DNA of 6,980 bases, taken from contig PBKF01000033.1 of assembly GCA_002722105.1 (NCBI GenBank), positions 15,542 through 22,521 on the forward strand, in the 5' to 3' direction. The position numbers and the translations under genes were made by a program. Shown piece by piece: positions 1 through 6,980 of the stretch (its first letter is position 1; every line of letters starts with the position of its first letter). A model generated the notes under the pieces. It saw nothing but the letters and a program-made list of their open reading frames with translations, was not told the DNA's origin and ran no database searches. The DNA is from Fidelibacterota bacterium. Its GTDB lineage: Bacteria; Marinisomatota; Marinisomatia; Marinisomatales; UBA1611.

Positions 1-603
1 CGCTTTGTGATGTATGCAGCAGATAATGATGATGGTCTAAAGTGGAGTATTTATGAACCTTACGAAGTTTTTGGTTATTCTTTTTGGAATCCTGTATATC
101 CAGAGGGGAGTGCCGGTGAACTGTATACACCAGGTAAGCCTCAGGGAATAGACTCTAATGGAGAAAATTATATTGCTCTAGCTGTAGATCAGTTAGGCGT
201 GGAATTATATGAATTAGCTTCACTTGAAGCTGATCCTGAATTCATAGGTCGAGTTGATACAGAAGGAAATGCAGAGAAAGTTGTATTAGCAGATGCTGGG
301 GTTTTTGTCTCATGTGATGATGTTGGAGCTGCTTATATACCATATAATGTTTTTTCTACTTCAAGCAATTCACATGTGAGATTTGCACAGGATTTGACTG
401 TAGATCATATTTCTGTAAGTGATGGAATTGCTGCATTGTCTCTTGGATCGAAGGGGATTGCACTTTATGATATTACCAATCCAAATAAGCCCATTGAAAA
501 AGGCCTATTTCCTATAGGCTATGTTTACAAAACAGAGTTTTGGGGTGAAAATTTAATTGTTTGTTCCCGCGAAGGATTACAAATACTCTCAATTAATCAA
601 TAA
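1..603 (+). CDS. LVIVD-like beta-propeller protein, 3' part (5' end outside window)
   Basis: The reading frame is open from base 1 (Arg-Phe-Val-Met...) to the TAA at 601-603, giving the last 200 residues of a longer protein; the true start is upstream. The sequence falls into blade-like units, each with a hydrophobic strand pair and a 'G-x-x-L-Y-(D/E)' strand: GVELYELASL near residue 62, GIALYDITNPNKP near residue 154, and GLQILSIN at the very C-terminus. The phrase 'LYDITNPNKPIEKG' closely resembles LVIVD repeats (surface proteins with propeller folds), in which 'v.D.s.P..P...g' recurs. The closing blade ends within two residues of the stop, so unlike the next two genes this protein has no C-terminal T9SS sorting domain. 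Export would need an N-terminal signal or lipobox outside the window. Function is not identifiable; binding or scaffolding is an inference. It is followed 51 bases later by the next gene on the same strand. Confidence 0.7.
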   Translation, partial: RFVMYAADNDDGLKWSIYEPYEVFGYSFWNPVYPEGSAGELYTPGKPQGIDSNGENYIALAVDQLGVELYELASLEADPEFIGRVDTEGNAEKVVLADAGVFVSCDDVGAAYIPYNVFSTSSNSHVRFAQDLTVDHISVSDGIAALSLGSKGIALYDITNPNKPIEKGLFPIGYVYKTEFWGENLIVCSREGLQILSINQ

Positions 604-639
604 TAAAATTATTTGTTTATAAAACAACAGGAATTTGAC

Positions 640-645
640 GAAGGA
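640..645 (+). promoter_or_regulatory. Ribosome binding site for the 16-repeat protein
   Basis: GAAGGA lies nine bases before the ATG at 655 and three before the ATG at 649. The spacing favours 655, which also places the Lys-Lys start of the signal peptide directly at the N-terminus. An ATG at 646 would overlap the end of the site, so it is unlikely. Confidence 0.55.
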
Positions 646-654
646 ATGATGAAA

Positions 655-3600
655 ATGAAAAAATTAGTTTTTTCAATTATGTTTGTATCATTAACCTATT
701 CAACAGGTTTTGATTCGAATGATGGTGCACCCATCCGACAGGGTGTACATATTGAATGGTATAGGACTGTTTCTCCTGGTGATCAAGGTGAAGCAATTTT
801 TGTATGGTCAGATACACGATACGGCATGCGAAACATTTTTGCACACAAAGTTAATCATGATGGGGCCATGCTATGGGGTGAGTCTGGAGCAATCGTTACT
901 AATCTGCCTGGTAGGCAAGAAGACCCTGTTTCAATCGAAGATGGTAACGGGGGTGTGTTTATTGCCTGGGTTGATTATCGATTTGATGCACAGGGAGATA
1001 TTTTTATTCAGCATTTAGATTCAGATGGAAATCTCTTAATGGATGAAAATGGAATTGCACTGGCTCAAGTTGATGGGAATCAAATAACTATCAATATGTG
1101 TACAGATAGCCTTGGTGGTGTCTTTGTTACCTGGCAGGATAAGCGTGGCGGAGTGGATGAAGATATATATGGAACCCATGTTTCTGCAGATAATGAGATA
1201 GTTGCACCTGGAGTTGGCGTCGCAATAGCTGTTGAAGGTGGAAATCAAAATGCAAAGACCATTGAATATGCAGGAAATAATCAAGCATTTATTGCTTGGG
1301 CTGATTACCGCGAAGGTGAAAATGCAAATATTTATGGTCAACGCCTCAATATGGATATGACAGCGGTTTTTGCAGAAAATGGTATTCCAATAGCAAATAC
1401 CACTGATCAAGAGACAAAGCCTCGTGCTACATTTGTAAATGGAGAAACTTCATTTGTTACTTGGAAAAGAGGTGACACGAACTCAAAAGTATATTACCAA
1501 TTTGTGAATGAAAGCGGCTTGGTATTTACAAATGAAAAAGCAATTTCTGATGATGAAACATTGCAGGCAAAACCAAGAGTGAAAAGAAATTCACTAGGCG
1601 AAGTATTTGTGAAATGGACAGATTATAGAGATGATGCTGTTGATGGAGATCAATATTTTCAAAAAGTGAACGTAAATGGTGATCGTGAATGGGGTAATGG
1701 TGTAAAAATTGATCCCGGGGCATATCGAGATTTTAGTGCAAGGTTCAATTCCAATGAAAATGGTGGGCTTAATGTAGTATGGGAACGTGGCACTTTTCCT
1801 AATATTGAGATTATGGTGCGTACAATCAATGCTGATGGTACATTTCCAGCTGAGCCGCTTAATCTTACCAATTCAGACGGGTATCAATTTTCACCCATTT
1901 TGATAGGTTCAACTAATGATCAATTCTATATTATTTATGCAGATCAAGGGACAGGAAGCATTGACCTCAAAATTCAAAAAATAGATAATGGTTCTACTGT
2001 TTGGGGAAATAGTGGAATTACTGCAATGGTTGGTTTAGATGGGGACATTAAATACACATCACGGTTTCGGAAAGGCGAAAATGATTTTTTTCTTACATGG
2101 GAAGATAATCGTTCAGCAAAAAGAATCTATGGAACAAGAATTACTGAAAATTCTGTACTATATCAAGATGGTAAGCAACTCTCTTACAGTGACAATTCTT
2201 CAGATGAAATTGCATTACCTATTGTTATTAAAGATGATAATAATTTTTTCGTTGGTACATATGATGCAACTTCTACACCGAAATATCTTCGAATTAATAA
2301 GTTAGATGAATCATTTGAAAATGTGTGGGACTCTGTAGGGGTTGCAATATCTTCTGAAGCTGATATGAGAAATGCAAAACTGGTTTCTATAGGAAGCGGT
2401 GTTGGATGTTTTTGGTCTGAGAGCAGATTATGGGACAATAATATTTATTTTCAATATTTAGATAACGAAGGAAATGCGATATTAGAAAATGGTGGAGTGG
2501 AACTAGTGGATGCTAGTAATGATGATTTCTTTATAACAGCTATACCTACACCAGATAATAAACTCATGGTATTTTGGATGAATGAGCAATGGAGCCCGTC
2601 TGGTTCCTATATAGTGATTAAATATTTAAAGATCGATCAAAACGGTAATACTGAAATAGGATGGAATCCTGCTGGGATTAATTTAACGGATAATTATTCG
2701 GCATCTAGTTCTCTGCAGGTCAAAACACTAGATGATGGCACAGGCATAATTTGTTTATGGAATCAGATTGGTAATTTTGCAGATATTTATGCCCAAAAAG
2801 TTGATTGGGATGGCAATAAATTATGGGAAACCAACGGACTTATCGTCACTGATGATGAAAATGATCAAACAAACTTTTCCTTTTCAATGAACGATACACA
2901 GACAAAAGCATTAATTGTTTGGGAAGATTTCAGAAATGGACAAAACTTTGAAATATTTGGTCAACTATTAAATTTAGAAAATGGCTCACTTTCTAGTGAA
3001 TTTGTTCAATTTACTTCGGTTGTGAATGATTCTATTGATAATTATATGCCTACGGTTGAAAATGTTACGGGTGATGAATTTATGGTTATATGGGAAGACG
3101 GACGGGGATATATCAATGACGATCCATTATTAATTAATGGAGTTGATTTATATGGATCTGGGTTTAAAGTCGGGCAGGGTATGACAACTGATATAAATGG
3201 GGTCCCTATTTGTATTGCTTATCATAAACAGCAAAATCTCCAAATCACACACTATTCAGGAGAAGAATTCTTTTTAGATTGGGTTGATTACCGAAGCTCA
3301 GGAAAGGAGGATTTGGCAAATTATTATGGCCGCATTCTCTCAAAGGCAGAATTATTATCCAATGAACCCAAATGCTTTGATTGTGATATTCCTACTGAAT
3401 TTTCCTTAAAGCCAGCTTATCCAAACCCCTTCAATGGTAAGGTGGCTTTTGAATTTTTTATGCCGGAAAAGGAAGCTGTTAATTTTCGGATTTATGATAT
3501 TACCGGAAGAGTAGTAACAGATAAATTAATTCTACCAGATTTTGGTGGCAATTACAGAATTTATTGGGATGGTATGAATATTGCAGGACAATTAGTTACA

Positions 3601-3672
3601 AGTGGAATATATTTTTATGAATTCAATACAAGTAAAATTATAAATAGAGGTAAGGTAACATACTTAAAGTAA
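655..3672 (+). CDS. Secreted 16-repeat (W-x-D-x-R) protein with T9SS sorting domain
   Basis: This 1005-residue protein begins with a signal peptide (MKKLVFSIMFVSLTYSTG, cleavage around residues 16-18). Residues about 30-900 are 16 tandem units of about 54 residues with the core 'f-V-x-W-x-D-x-R-x(4-7)-I-Y-x-Q-x-(V/L)-(D/N)-x-x-G'. Examples are IAWADYREGENANIYGQRL near residue 213 and IVWEDFRNGQNFEIFGQLL near 754. The repeat suggests a multi-blade beta-propeller, perhaps two eight-bladed rings; that is inference. A linker with Cys907 and Cys910 (C-F-D-C) leads to a sorting domain from about residue 916, with YPNPFN at 922 and 'FRIYDITGRVV', typical of T9SS type A tails, which are known to direct outer-membrane translocation and then be cleaved. 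No catalytic motif was recognised. The start at 655 was chosen over a TTG at 613 and ATGs at 646 and 649 because of ribosome-site spacing and the compact signal peptide. Likely extracellular or surface-bound; substrate or partner unknown. Confidence 0.85.
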   Translation: MKKLVFSIMFVSLTYSTGFDSNDGAPIRQGVHIEWYRTVSPGDQGEAIFVWSDTRYGMRNIFAHKVNHDGAMLWGESGAIVTNLPGRQEDPVSIEDGNGGVFIAWVDYRFDAQGDIFIQHLDSDGNLLMDENGIALAQVDGNQITINMCTDSLGGVFVTWQDKRGGVDEDIYGTHVSADNEIVAPGVGVAIAVEGGNQNAKTIEYAGNNQAFIAWADYREGENANIYGQRLNMDMTAVFAENGIPIANTTDQETKPRATFVNGETSFVTWKRGDTNSKVYYQFVNESGLVFTNEKAISDDETLQAKPRVKRNSLGEVFVKWTDYRDDAVDGDQYFQKVNVNGDREWGNGVKIDPGAYRDFSARFNSNENGGLNVVWERGTFPNIEIMVRTINADGTFPAEPLNLTNSDGYQFSPILIGSTNDQFYIIYADQGTGSIDLKIQKIDNGSTVWGNSGITAMVGLDGDIKYTSRFRKGENDFFLTWEDNRSAKRIYGTRITENSVLYQDGKQLSYSDNSSDEIALPIVIKDDNNFFVGTYDATSTPKYLRINKLDESFENVWDSVGVAISSEADMRNAKLVSIGSGVGCFWSESRLWDNNIYFQYLDNEGNAILENGGVELVDASNDDFFITAIPTPDNKLMVFWMNEQWSPSGSYIVIKYLKIDQNGNTEIGWNPAGINLTDNYSASSSLQVKTLDDGTGIICLWNQIGNFADIYAQKVDWDGNKLWETNGLIVTDDENDQTNFSFSMNDTQTKALIVWEDFRNGQNFEIFGQLLNLENGSLSSEFVQFTSVVNDSIDNYMPTVENVTGDEFMVIWEDGRGYINDDPLLINGVDLYGSGFKVGQGMTTDINGVPICIAYHKQQNLQITHYSGEEFFLDWVDYRSSGKEDLANYYGRILSKAELLSNEPKCFDCDIPTEFSLKPAYPNPFNGKVAFEFFMPEKEAVNFRIYDITGRVVTDKLILPDFGGNYRIYWDGMNIAGQLVTSGIYFYEFNTSKIINRGKVTYLK
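745..3345 (+). repeat. Sixteen tandem protein-coding repeats of about 162 bases
   Basis: The key aromatic codon of each unit (Trp, or Tyr in units 8 and 10) falls at 805, 967, 1132, 1297, 1462, 1615, 1780, 1936, 2098, 2260, 2413, 2575, 2758, 2920, 3091 and 3280. Spacings are 162, 165, 165, 165, 153, 165, 156, 162, 162, 153, 162, 183, 162, 171 and 189 bases. All are multiples of three, and most are within one to three codons of 54. The similarity is at protein level; the nucleotide copies are clearly diverged, so the array is old rather than a recent expansion. Units 1-4, 6, 9 and 14-16 keep W-x-D-x-R or a close form (unit 15 has Gly before Arg as W-E-D-G-R). Units 5, 7, 8, 10, 12 and 13 have lost part of it, and unit 11 reads W-S-E-S-R. 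Outer boundaries are approximate. Confidence 0.85.
3400..3669 (+). other. T9SS type A C-terminal sorting domain of the 16-repeat protein
   Basis: The last 90 residues have the hallmark layout of a Por secretion tail: 'FSLKPAYPNPFN' at the start, a central 'FRIYDITGRVV' strand, a 'YRIYWDG' strand with 'SGIYFYEF', and a final basic strand 'GKVTYLK'. Such domains are recognised by the type IX translocon in FCB-group bacteria and are usually removed on export. The middle part also resembles FlgD-like Ig tails, which share this signature. Confidence 0.88.
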
Positions 3673-3711
3673 TAATTTAGATTTAGTACTTAAATACTTA
3701 GTATACACACT

Positions 3712-6045
3712 ATGAAATTATCCTCAATTTTTAATATAAGTTCTATTCTCATTATATTTCATTTAGGCAATCCTAATTATGGACAGGTATTAGATAGTCG
3801 CTATCATACCGTGGATGAAATTTATGCATATTTAGATTCACTGGATCAATTAGAAGAATTGGATGGATGGTACCGAGTAGATACAATTGGTTACTCTACT
3901 CATGACCAAATACCTATTTTGGCGGTAAAAATTTCAGATAATGTTGATGTTAGAGAAGATGAGCCCAGTGTTTTATTTGTTGGGCAGGTTCATGCCGAAG
4001 AAATATTGGGCAACGAAATAGTATTAGATCTGATAGATGATTTATTGTTTCCTGATAATAGTATATTCACACATATGAATATCCTTAAGCAATATTTAGA
4101 GATTTGGATTATTCCTACTGCTAACCCAGATGGGTTAAATGTCGTGCATGAAGGCTTGGATGTCAGTTATAGAAAAACAAAAAGAGATTTAAGTCCTGAA
4201 GGTCCGTATCCGAATGAATTATTCGATTATGATCCTTCGATTGGCAACGATATAGACGGGGTGGATCTGAACCGTAATTTTAACTTTAATTGGGTGTTTG
4301 GAGATACATTTTTAGAACCAGACAATTCTGATTACGCATCACATTATGATTATTACAAGGGTGAGGAACCTTTTTCTGAAGGAGAAGCAATCGCTATTAG
4401 GGACTTAGCCTTAGAAAACGATTTTGTCTTCTCAATCGTTTGGCACAGCTCACGCTCAGGTAATCTATCAGAAAAAGTATTTACTAGCTGGCGCTGGGAA
4501 GAAACGAAAGATTCTCCAGATTTAAACGTAATGAAATCTATAGCAGATCACTTTGCGGGGCTCATAGAGACTGAAGATGGAACAGGTACTTATTTATCTG
4601 TATACAGCGGATCAAGGAATGGAAAACTTCATGATTGGTTTTATCGTGAAACAGGTTGTATACAGTATCTGGTAGAATGCGGAACAGAAAATCTTCAGCC
4701 AGGCAGCACTTTGATTGAAGATACAATAGAACGTAACAAGCCGGCAATGGTTTATTTAATGGACCGTGCCCTCGGCTATTATACTGATGCGGCACAGGTC
4801 ACCGGAATTATTTCGGATGCAACAAGTAACCAGCCTATAGAAAATGCAATTGTAGAAATTTTAGAGCATACAGGCTCTGTTCTAAAACCACGATTGACAA
4901 ATGAATTTGGAAGATACAGAAGAATTTTAGATGCTGGTACATATACACTTTCTATTCGTGCAAAGGGATATATCCCAAAAGAAGTAACAGTCGTAACCAA
5001 TAATAGTGGTATAACCAATGAAGATATTTATCTTGAACCTGCCCCTTTACGATCATTAATACTGAACCTTTATCATGAAACAACTGACAATAATACGATA
5101 ACTGGATTTATTGAAAATGAATTTGGAAAAGATGAGATACAAATTTCAACCGGTCCAAATAATTTTTCTCTTTATGAAGGGAATTACATACTATCCTTTA
5201 AGATGGATGGAGAAATGATGCCTTGGCATAATAATATTACAATAACCAGCAATATGGAAATGACAGTACCTTATTGGTATGGTAATCCGCAATCATTGAG
5301 CGATTCTTGGATTTGGACTAATTCTGAAGGGCCATGGTGTACAGAGAACCTAATACTGAAATCTCAAGAAGAATTTTATTATGAGAATGGAGATTCTTCA
5401 CAAACTCTACAGTGGATGGAGTCCGATTTAATTGATGTAACAGGGACAAACCGTCTTGTTGTTACCATTGATCATCGCTTTGAGACAGAATGGGACTATG
5501 ATCATGTTTCCTTATCTATTTTAGATGAAGGATCAAATGTTTTAGCAAATAAAAGTTGGACAGGTAATCAATGGGAAGAATTTCATACAGATTTAATATC
5601 CGCTACGTCTCTGAATGAATTTTCTAATATTAAGGTACGGTTATCTTTTTTACCTGATCAAACTGTGAATTATCGTGGTTGGGAAATACAATCCTTAACA
5701 TTGTTTTCTACTATGGATGATTTCTTAGGTATCACAGAAACGAATATTAATAAAGCACCTAAAAATCCGATGAGAATAAGTGGGCTTTATCCAAACCCAT
5801 CAAATGGTTCATTTCAAATAGATTTAACTAATTTCCCTGGTGGGGAAGCAACAGTAAAGGCATATAATCTGCTTGGACAGGAAATATATTTCCAAAAATT
5901 TCAAAGATTATCACCAGGTAGGCATTTTATTAATTTTAATTTGAGCAGCATGAGCGGGGTTCCCAATAGTTCTGGAATGGTTTTCATCCGTATCGATTCA
6001 CAGAATAGTCAAGTTGTGAAAAAATGTTTAATATTAAAAAATTAA
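3712..6045 (+). CDS. Secreted M14 zinc carboxypeptidase with beta-sandwich domains and T9SS tail
   Basis: This 777-residue protein should remove C-terminal residues from peptides outside the cell. A signal peptide covers residues 1 to about 24. The M14 domain (about 30-355) shows the zinc ligands His94 and Glu97 in 'GQVHAEEILGNE', 'IIPTANPDG' at 133-141, substrate-binding Asn187-Arg188 in 'DGVDLNRNF', the third zinc ligand His245 in 'IVWHSS', and the catalytic Glu322 in 'YLVECGTE', 77 residues after His245 (74 in bovine carboxypeptidase A). All expected residues are present, so activity is likely; specificity cannot be read. A carboxypeptidase regulatory-like Ig domain follows (about 362-443), then a second beta domain (444-525), a jelly-roll or MAM-like region rich in Trp (526-668), and a T9SS sorting domain (688-777, YPNPSNG at 693). 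The ATG is the only good start after an in-frame stop at 3691. The gap of 39 bases to the gene before has no terminator and, unusually, no Shine-Dalgarno site. Cotranscription with its neighbours is likely. Confidence 0.92.
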   Translation: MKLSSIFNISSILIIFHLGNPNYGQVLDSRYHTVDEIYAYLDSLDQLEELDGWYRVDTIGYSTHDQIPILAVKISDNVDVREDEPSVLFVGQVHAEEILGNEIVLDLIDDLLFPDNSIFTHMNILKQYLEIWIIPTANPDGLNVVHEGLDVSYRKTKRDLSPEGPYPNELFDYDPSIGNDIDGVDLNRNFNFNWVFGDTFLEPDNSDYASHYDYYKGEEPFSEGEAIAIRDLALENDFVFSIVWHSSRSGNLSEKVFTSWRWEETKDSPDLNVMKSIADHFAGLIETEDGTGTYLSVYSGSRNGKLHDWFYRETGCIQYLVECGTENLQPGSTLIEDTIERNKPAMVYLMDRALGYYTDAAQVTGIISDATSNQPIENAIVEILEHTGSVLKPRLTNEFGRYRRILDAGTYTLSIRAKGYIPKEVTVVTNNSGITNEDIYLEPAPLRSLILNLYHETTDNNTITGFIENEFGKDEIQISTGPNNFSLYEGNYILSFKMDGEMMPWHNNITITSNMEMTVPYWYGNPQSLSDSWIWTNSEGPWCTENLILKSQEEFYYENGDSSQTLQWMESDLIDVTGTNRLVVTIDHRFETEWDYDHVSLSILDEGSNVLANKSWTGNQWEEFHTDLISATSLNEFSNIKVRLSFLPDQTVNYRGWEIQSLTLFSTMDDFLGITETNINKAPKNPMRISGLYPNPSNGSFQIDLTNFPGGEATVKAYNLLGQEIYFQKFQRLSPGRHFINFNLSSMSGVPNSSGMVFIRIDSQNSQVVKKCLILKN
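5773..6042 (+). other. T9SS type A C-terminal sorting domain of the M14 peptidase
   Basis: The final 90 residues open with 'ISGLYPNPSNGSF', followed by 'ATVKAYNLLGQEIY' and a terminal 'VVKKCLILKN', the standard order for T9SS type A tails. The final basic strand with Lys-Lys matches the conserved end of these signals. It differs from the tail of the preceding gene (NPSNGSF against NPFNGKV), so the two are separate members of the family rather than a recent copy. Confidence 0.88.
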
Positions 6046-6067
6046 GATAACCTATCGAATATCAATC

Positions 6068-6074
6068 AAAAGGA
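6068..6074 (+). promoter_or_regulatory. Ribosome binding site that supports a GTG start for the C25 gene
   Basis: AAAAGGA sits six bases before the GTG at 6081. The site decides the start: the frame has a stop at 6048-6050, and the first in-frame ATG (codon 40) would remove the whole signal peptide. Confidence 0.7.
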
Positions 6075-6080
6075 ATAGCT

Positions 6081-6980
6081 GTGAGACTGAATAAAATATT
6101 TATCTTTTATTTTCTATTTTCATTATGTTCTGTTTATGGAGAAGGAAAATTATTCCGTGGTAAAACAAAGGAACAAATCATAGGAAATCCAATACCGATG
6201 GCTTTTACAAACATGGTTATGAATGAGTATAATATTTTACCATCTCAAATCAATCCCCAGAGAGGTACATTCATGATAATTACACCAGATGGTATTGTGA
6301 ACTATTTAGGTGACTTTATTGAATTAAAAAATTCCCAAGGATTTGATGTTCAGGTCATTCCGCTGTCAGAAGCAGGAGAGACAGCAGAAGCAATAAAAAC
6401 TACAATTTCAAATAAGTTGTCTGAAAATCCTATGTTAGAGTATGTTCTTTTGCTTGGTGATGTGGATGGTTTTGCTGCATTTCCATCTTTTTATTACGGT
6501 CCGGAGAATGACGTATCAGATCAGAGATACACATACATTTTTGGTAATGATAATATTCCAGATGTTTTTATTGGCAGATTTTCAATTGATTCTTTATCTG
6601 ATTTAGCGGTCATGATGGCAAAAACAATAAAATACGCTAGGGACCCACTTGCGTATGATGCTAATTGGTTAAGTCGTGGACTCATTGTTGCTGGAAATTA
6701 TGCCAATACGTACCCAATCCCGATTACACCTAAATGGACATCATATTGGCTGAGGGATGAATTATTAGATTTTGGATACAGCCAAGTTGATACGGTTTTT
6801 TATCCACCTGTTCAGCAGGGAGCACCTTATATAATTCCTGCAATAAATAGTGGTGTAGGAATAGTGAATTACCGAGGATGGGGTGATGCAAATGGATGGC
6901 ACTATCCGGAATTTCATGTAGATGATGTAAATGATTTGAATAATGGCTGGCTAACTCCGGTTTTCATGAGTTATGTATGT
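6081..6980 (+). CDS. Gingipain-like C25 cysteine peptidase, N-terminal 300 residues (3' end outside window)
   Basis: A GTG start gives a signal peptide (MRLNKIFIFYFLFSLCSVYG, residues 1-20). The C25 catalytic fold begins at about residue 62 ('RGTFMIITPDG') and continues with 'YVLLLGDVDG' at 121, 'SDQRYTYIFGND' at 146 and 'PDVFIGRFS' at 160, which match the gingipain core well. 'INSGVGIVNYRGWG' at 255-268 corresponds to the catalytic-His segment (GHG in gingipains), but Trp267 replaces His. The predicted nucleophile Cys300 in 'FMSYVC' is the last codon of the window, 33 residues after Trp267, the same spacing as His211 to Cys244 in RgpB. His274 ('GWHYP') is close by and might compensate. Only about 40 residues separate the signal peptide from the C25 domain, so the long gingipain propeptide is missing. 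Any T9SS tail would be beyond the window. The gene follows the M14 gene by 35 bases. Family assignment is firm; activity is uncertain. Confidence 0.88.
   Translation, partial: MRLNKIFIFYFLFSLCSVYGEGKLFRGKTKEQIIGNPIPMAFTNMVMNEYNILPSQINPQRGTFMIITPDGIVNYLGDFIELKNSQGFDVQVIPLSEAGETAEAIKTTISNKLSENPMLEYVLLLGDVDGFAAFPSFYYGPENDVSDQRYTYIFGNDNIPDVFIGRFSIDSLSDLAVMMAKTIKYARDPLAYDANWLSRGLIVAGNYANTYPIPITPKWTSYWLRDELLDFGYSQVDTVFYPPVQQGAPYIIPAINSGVGIVNYRGWGDANGWHYPEFHVDDVNDLNNGWLTPVFMSYVC

Noticed and set aside
503..519. Hairpin GCCTAT-ttcct-ATAGGC as a possible terminator or regulatory stem
   Set aside because: It is a six-base stem inside coding sequence with no following T-run, so it is most likely chance.
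613..654. TTG start at 613 or ATG at 646/649 for the 16-repeat protein
   Set aside because: They add charged residues ahead of the signal peptide and fit the GAAGGA at 640-645 less well than the ATG at 655, although 649 is not excluded.
710..1018. Plus-strand open frame of 102 codons in another frame
   Set aside because: It overlaps the signal-peptide and first repeats of the real gene, and its translation shows no domain.
1036..1410. Minus-strand open frame of 124 codons inside the repeat gene
   Set aside because: It lies opposite well-supported repeat units 3-4, its product is rich in Cys, Ile and His with no recognisable motif, and it has no convincing ribosome site.
3681..3708. Repeated TACTT and near-palindrome before the M14 gene as operator or promoter
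   Set aside because: The match is imperfect and the region is so A+T-rich that such patterns are expected; no clear -35/-10 or Bacteroidota -33/-7 pair is present.
4562..5018. Two minus-strand open frames opposite the M14 gene
   Set aside because: The opposite strand encodes conserved catalytic residues and a regulatory-like domain; these are shadow frames.

Overview
The window is densely coding. Four genes all lie on the + strand and are separated by only 35 to 51 bases, so they look like one transcription unit or part of one. The DNA is A+T-rich, and every product looks exported or built for the cell envelope. Two complete proteins end in C-terminal sorting domains of the Por/type IX secretion system (T9SS), with the YPNPFN and YPNPSNG motifs. 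That points to the FCB superphylum. The YPNPF(N) motif, the purine-rich ribosome binding sites ahead of two genes (uncommon in classic Bacteroidota), and the gene content suggest Neomarinimicrobiota (SAR406), Ignavibacteriota or a related lineage. This placement is an inference and the phylum is uncertain.

Layout: positions 1-603 hold the 3' end of a beta-propeller protein with LVIVD-like repeats; its start lies before the window. Positions 655-3672 encode a 1005-residue secreted protein made almost entirely of 16 tandem repeats of about 54 residues (consensus roughly V-x-W-x-D-x-R ... I-Y-x-Q), followed by a T9SS sorting domain. Positions 3712-6045 encode a 777-residue secreted M14 zinc carboxypeptidase with all expected catalytic residues, a carboxypeptidase regulatory-like domain, a beta-sandwich (jelly-roll-like) region and a T9SS sorting domain. 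Positions 6081-6980 hold the first 300 codons of a gingipain-like C25 cysteine peptidase with a GTG start and a signal peptide. The window ends exactly on the predicted catalytic Cys codon.

Together the genes look like a secretion cassette that puts two peptidases and two repeat/propeller proteins outside the cell or on its surface. A plausible role is breakdown of extracellular protein or peptide; the propellers might bind substrate or act as scaffold. The most unusual points are the C25 protein, where Trp replaces the normally catalytic His at exactly the expected spacing from Cys, and the regular 16-unit array, whose members vary in how well they keep the W-x-D-x-R core. No RNA genes, mobile elements, CRISPR arrays or clear terminators were seen.
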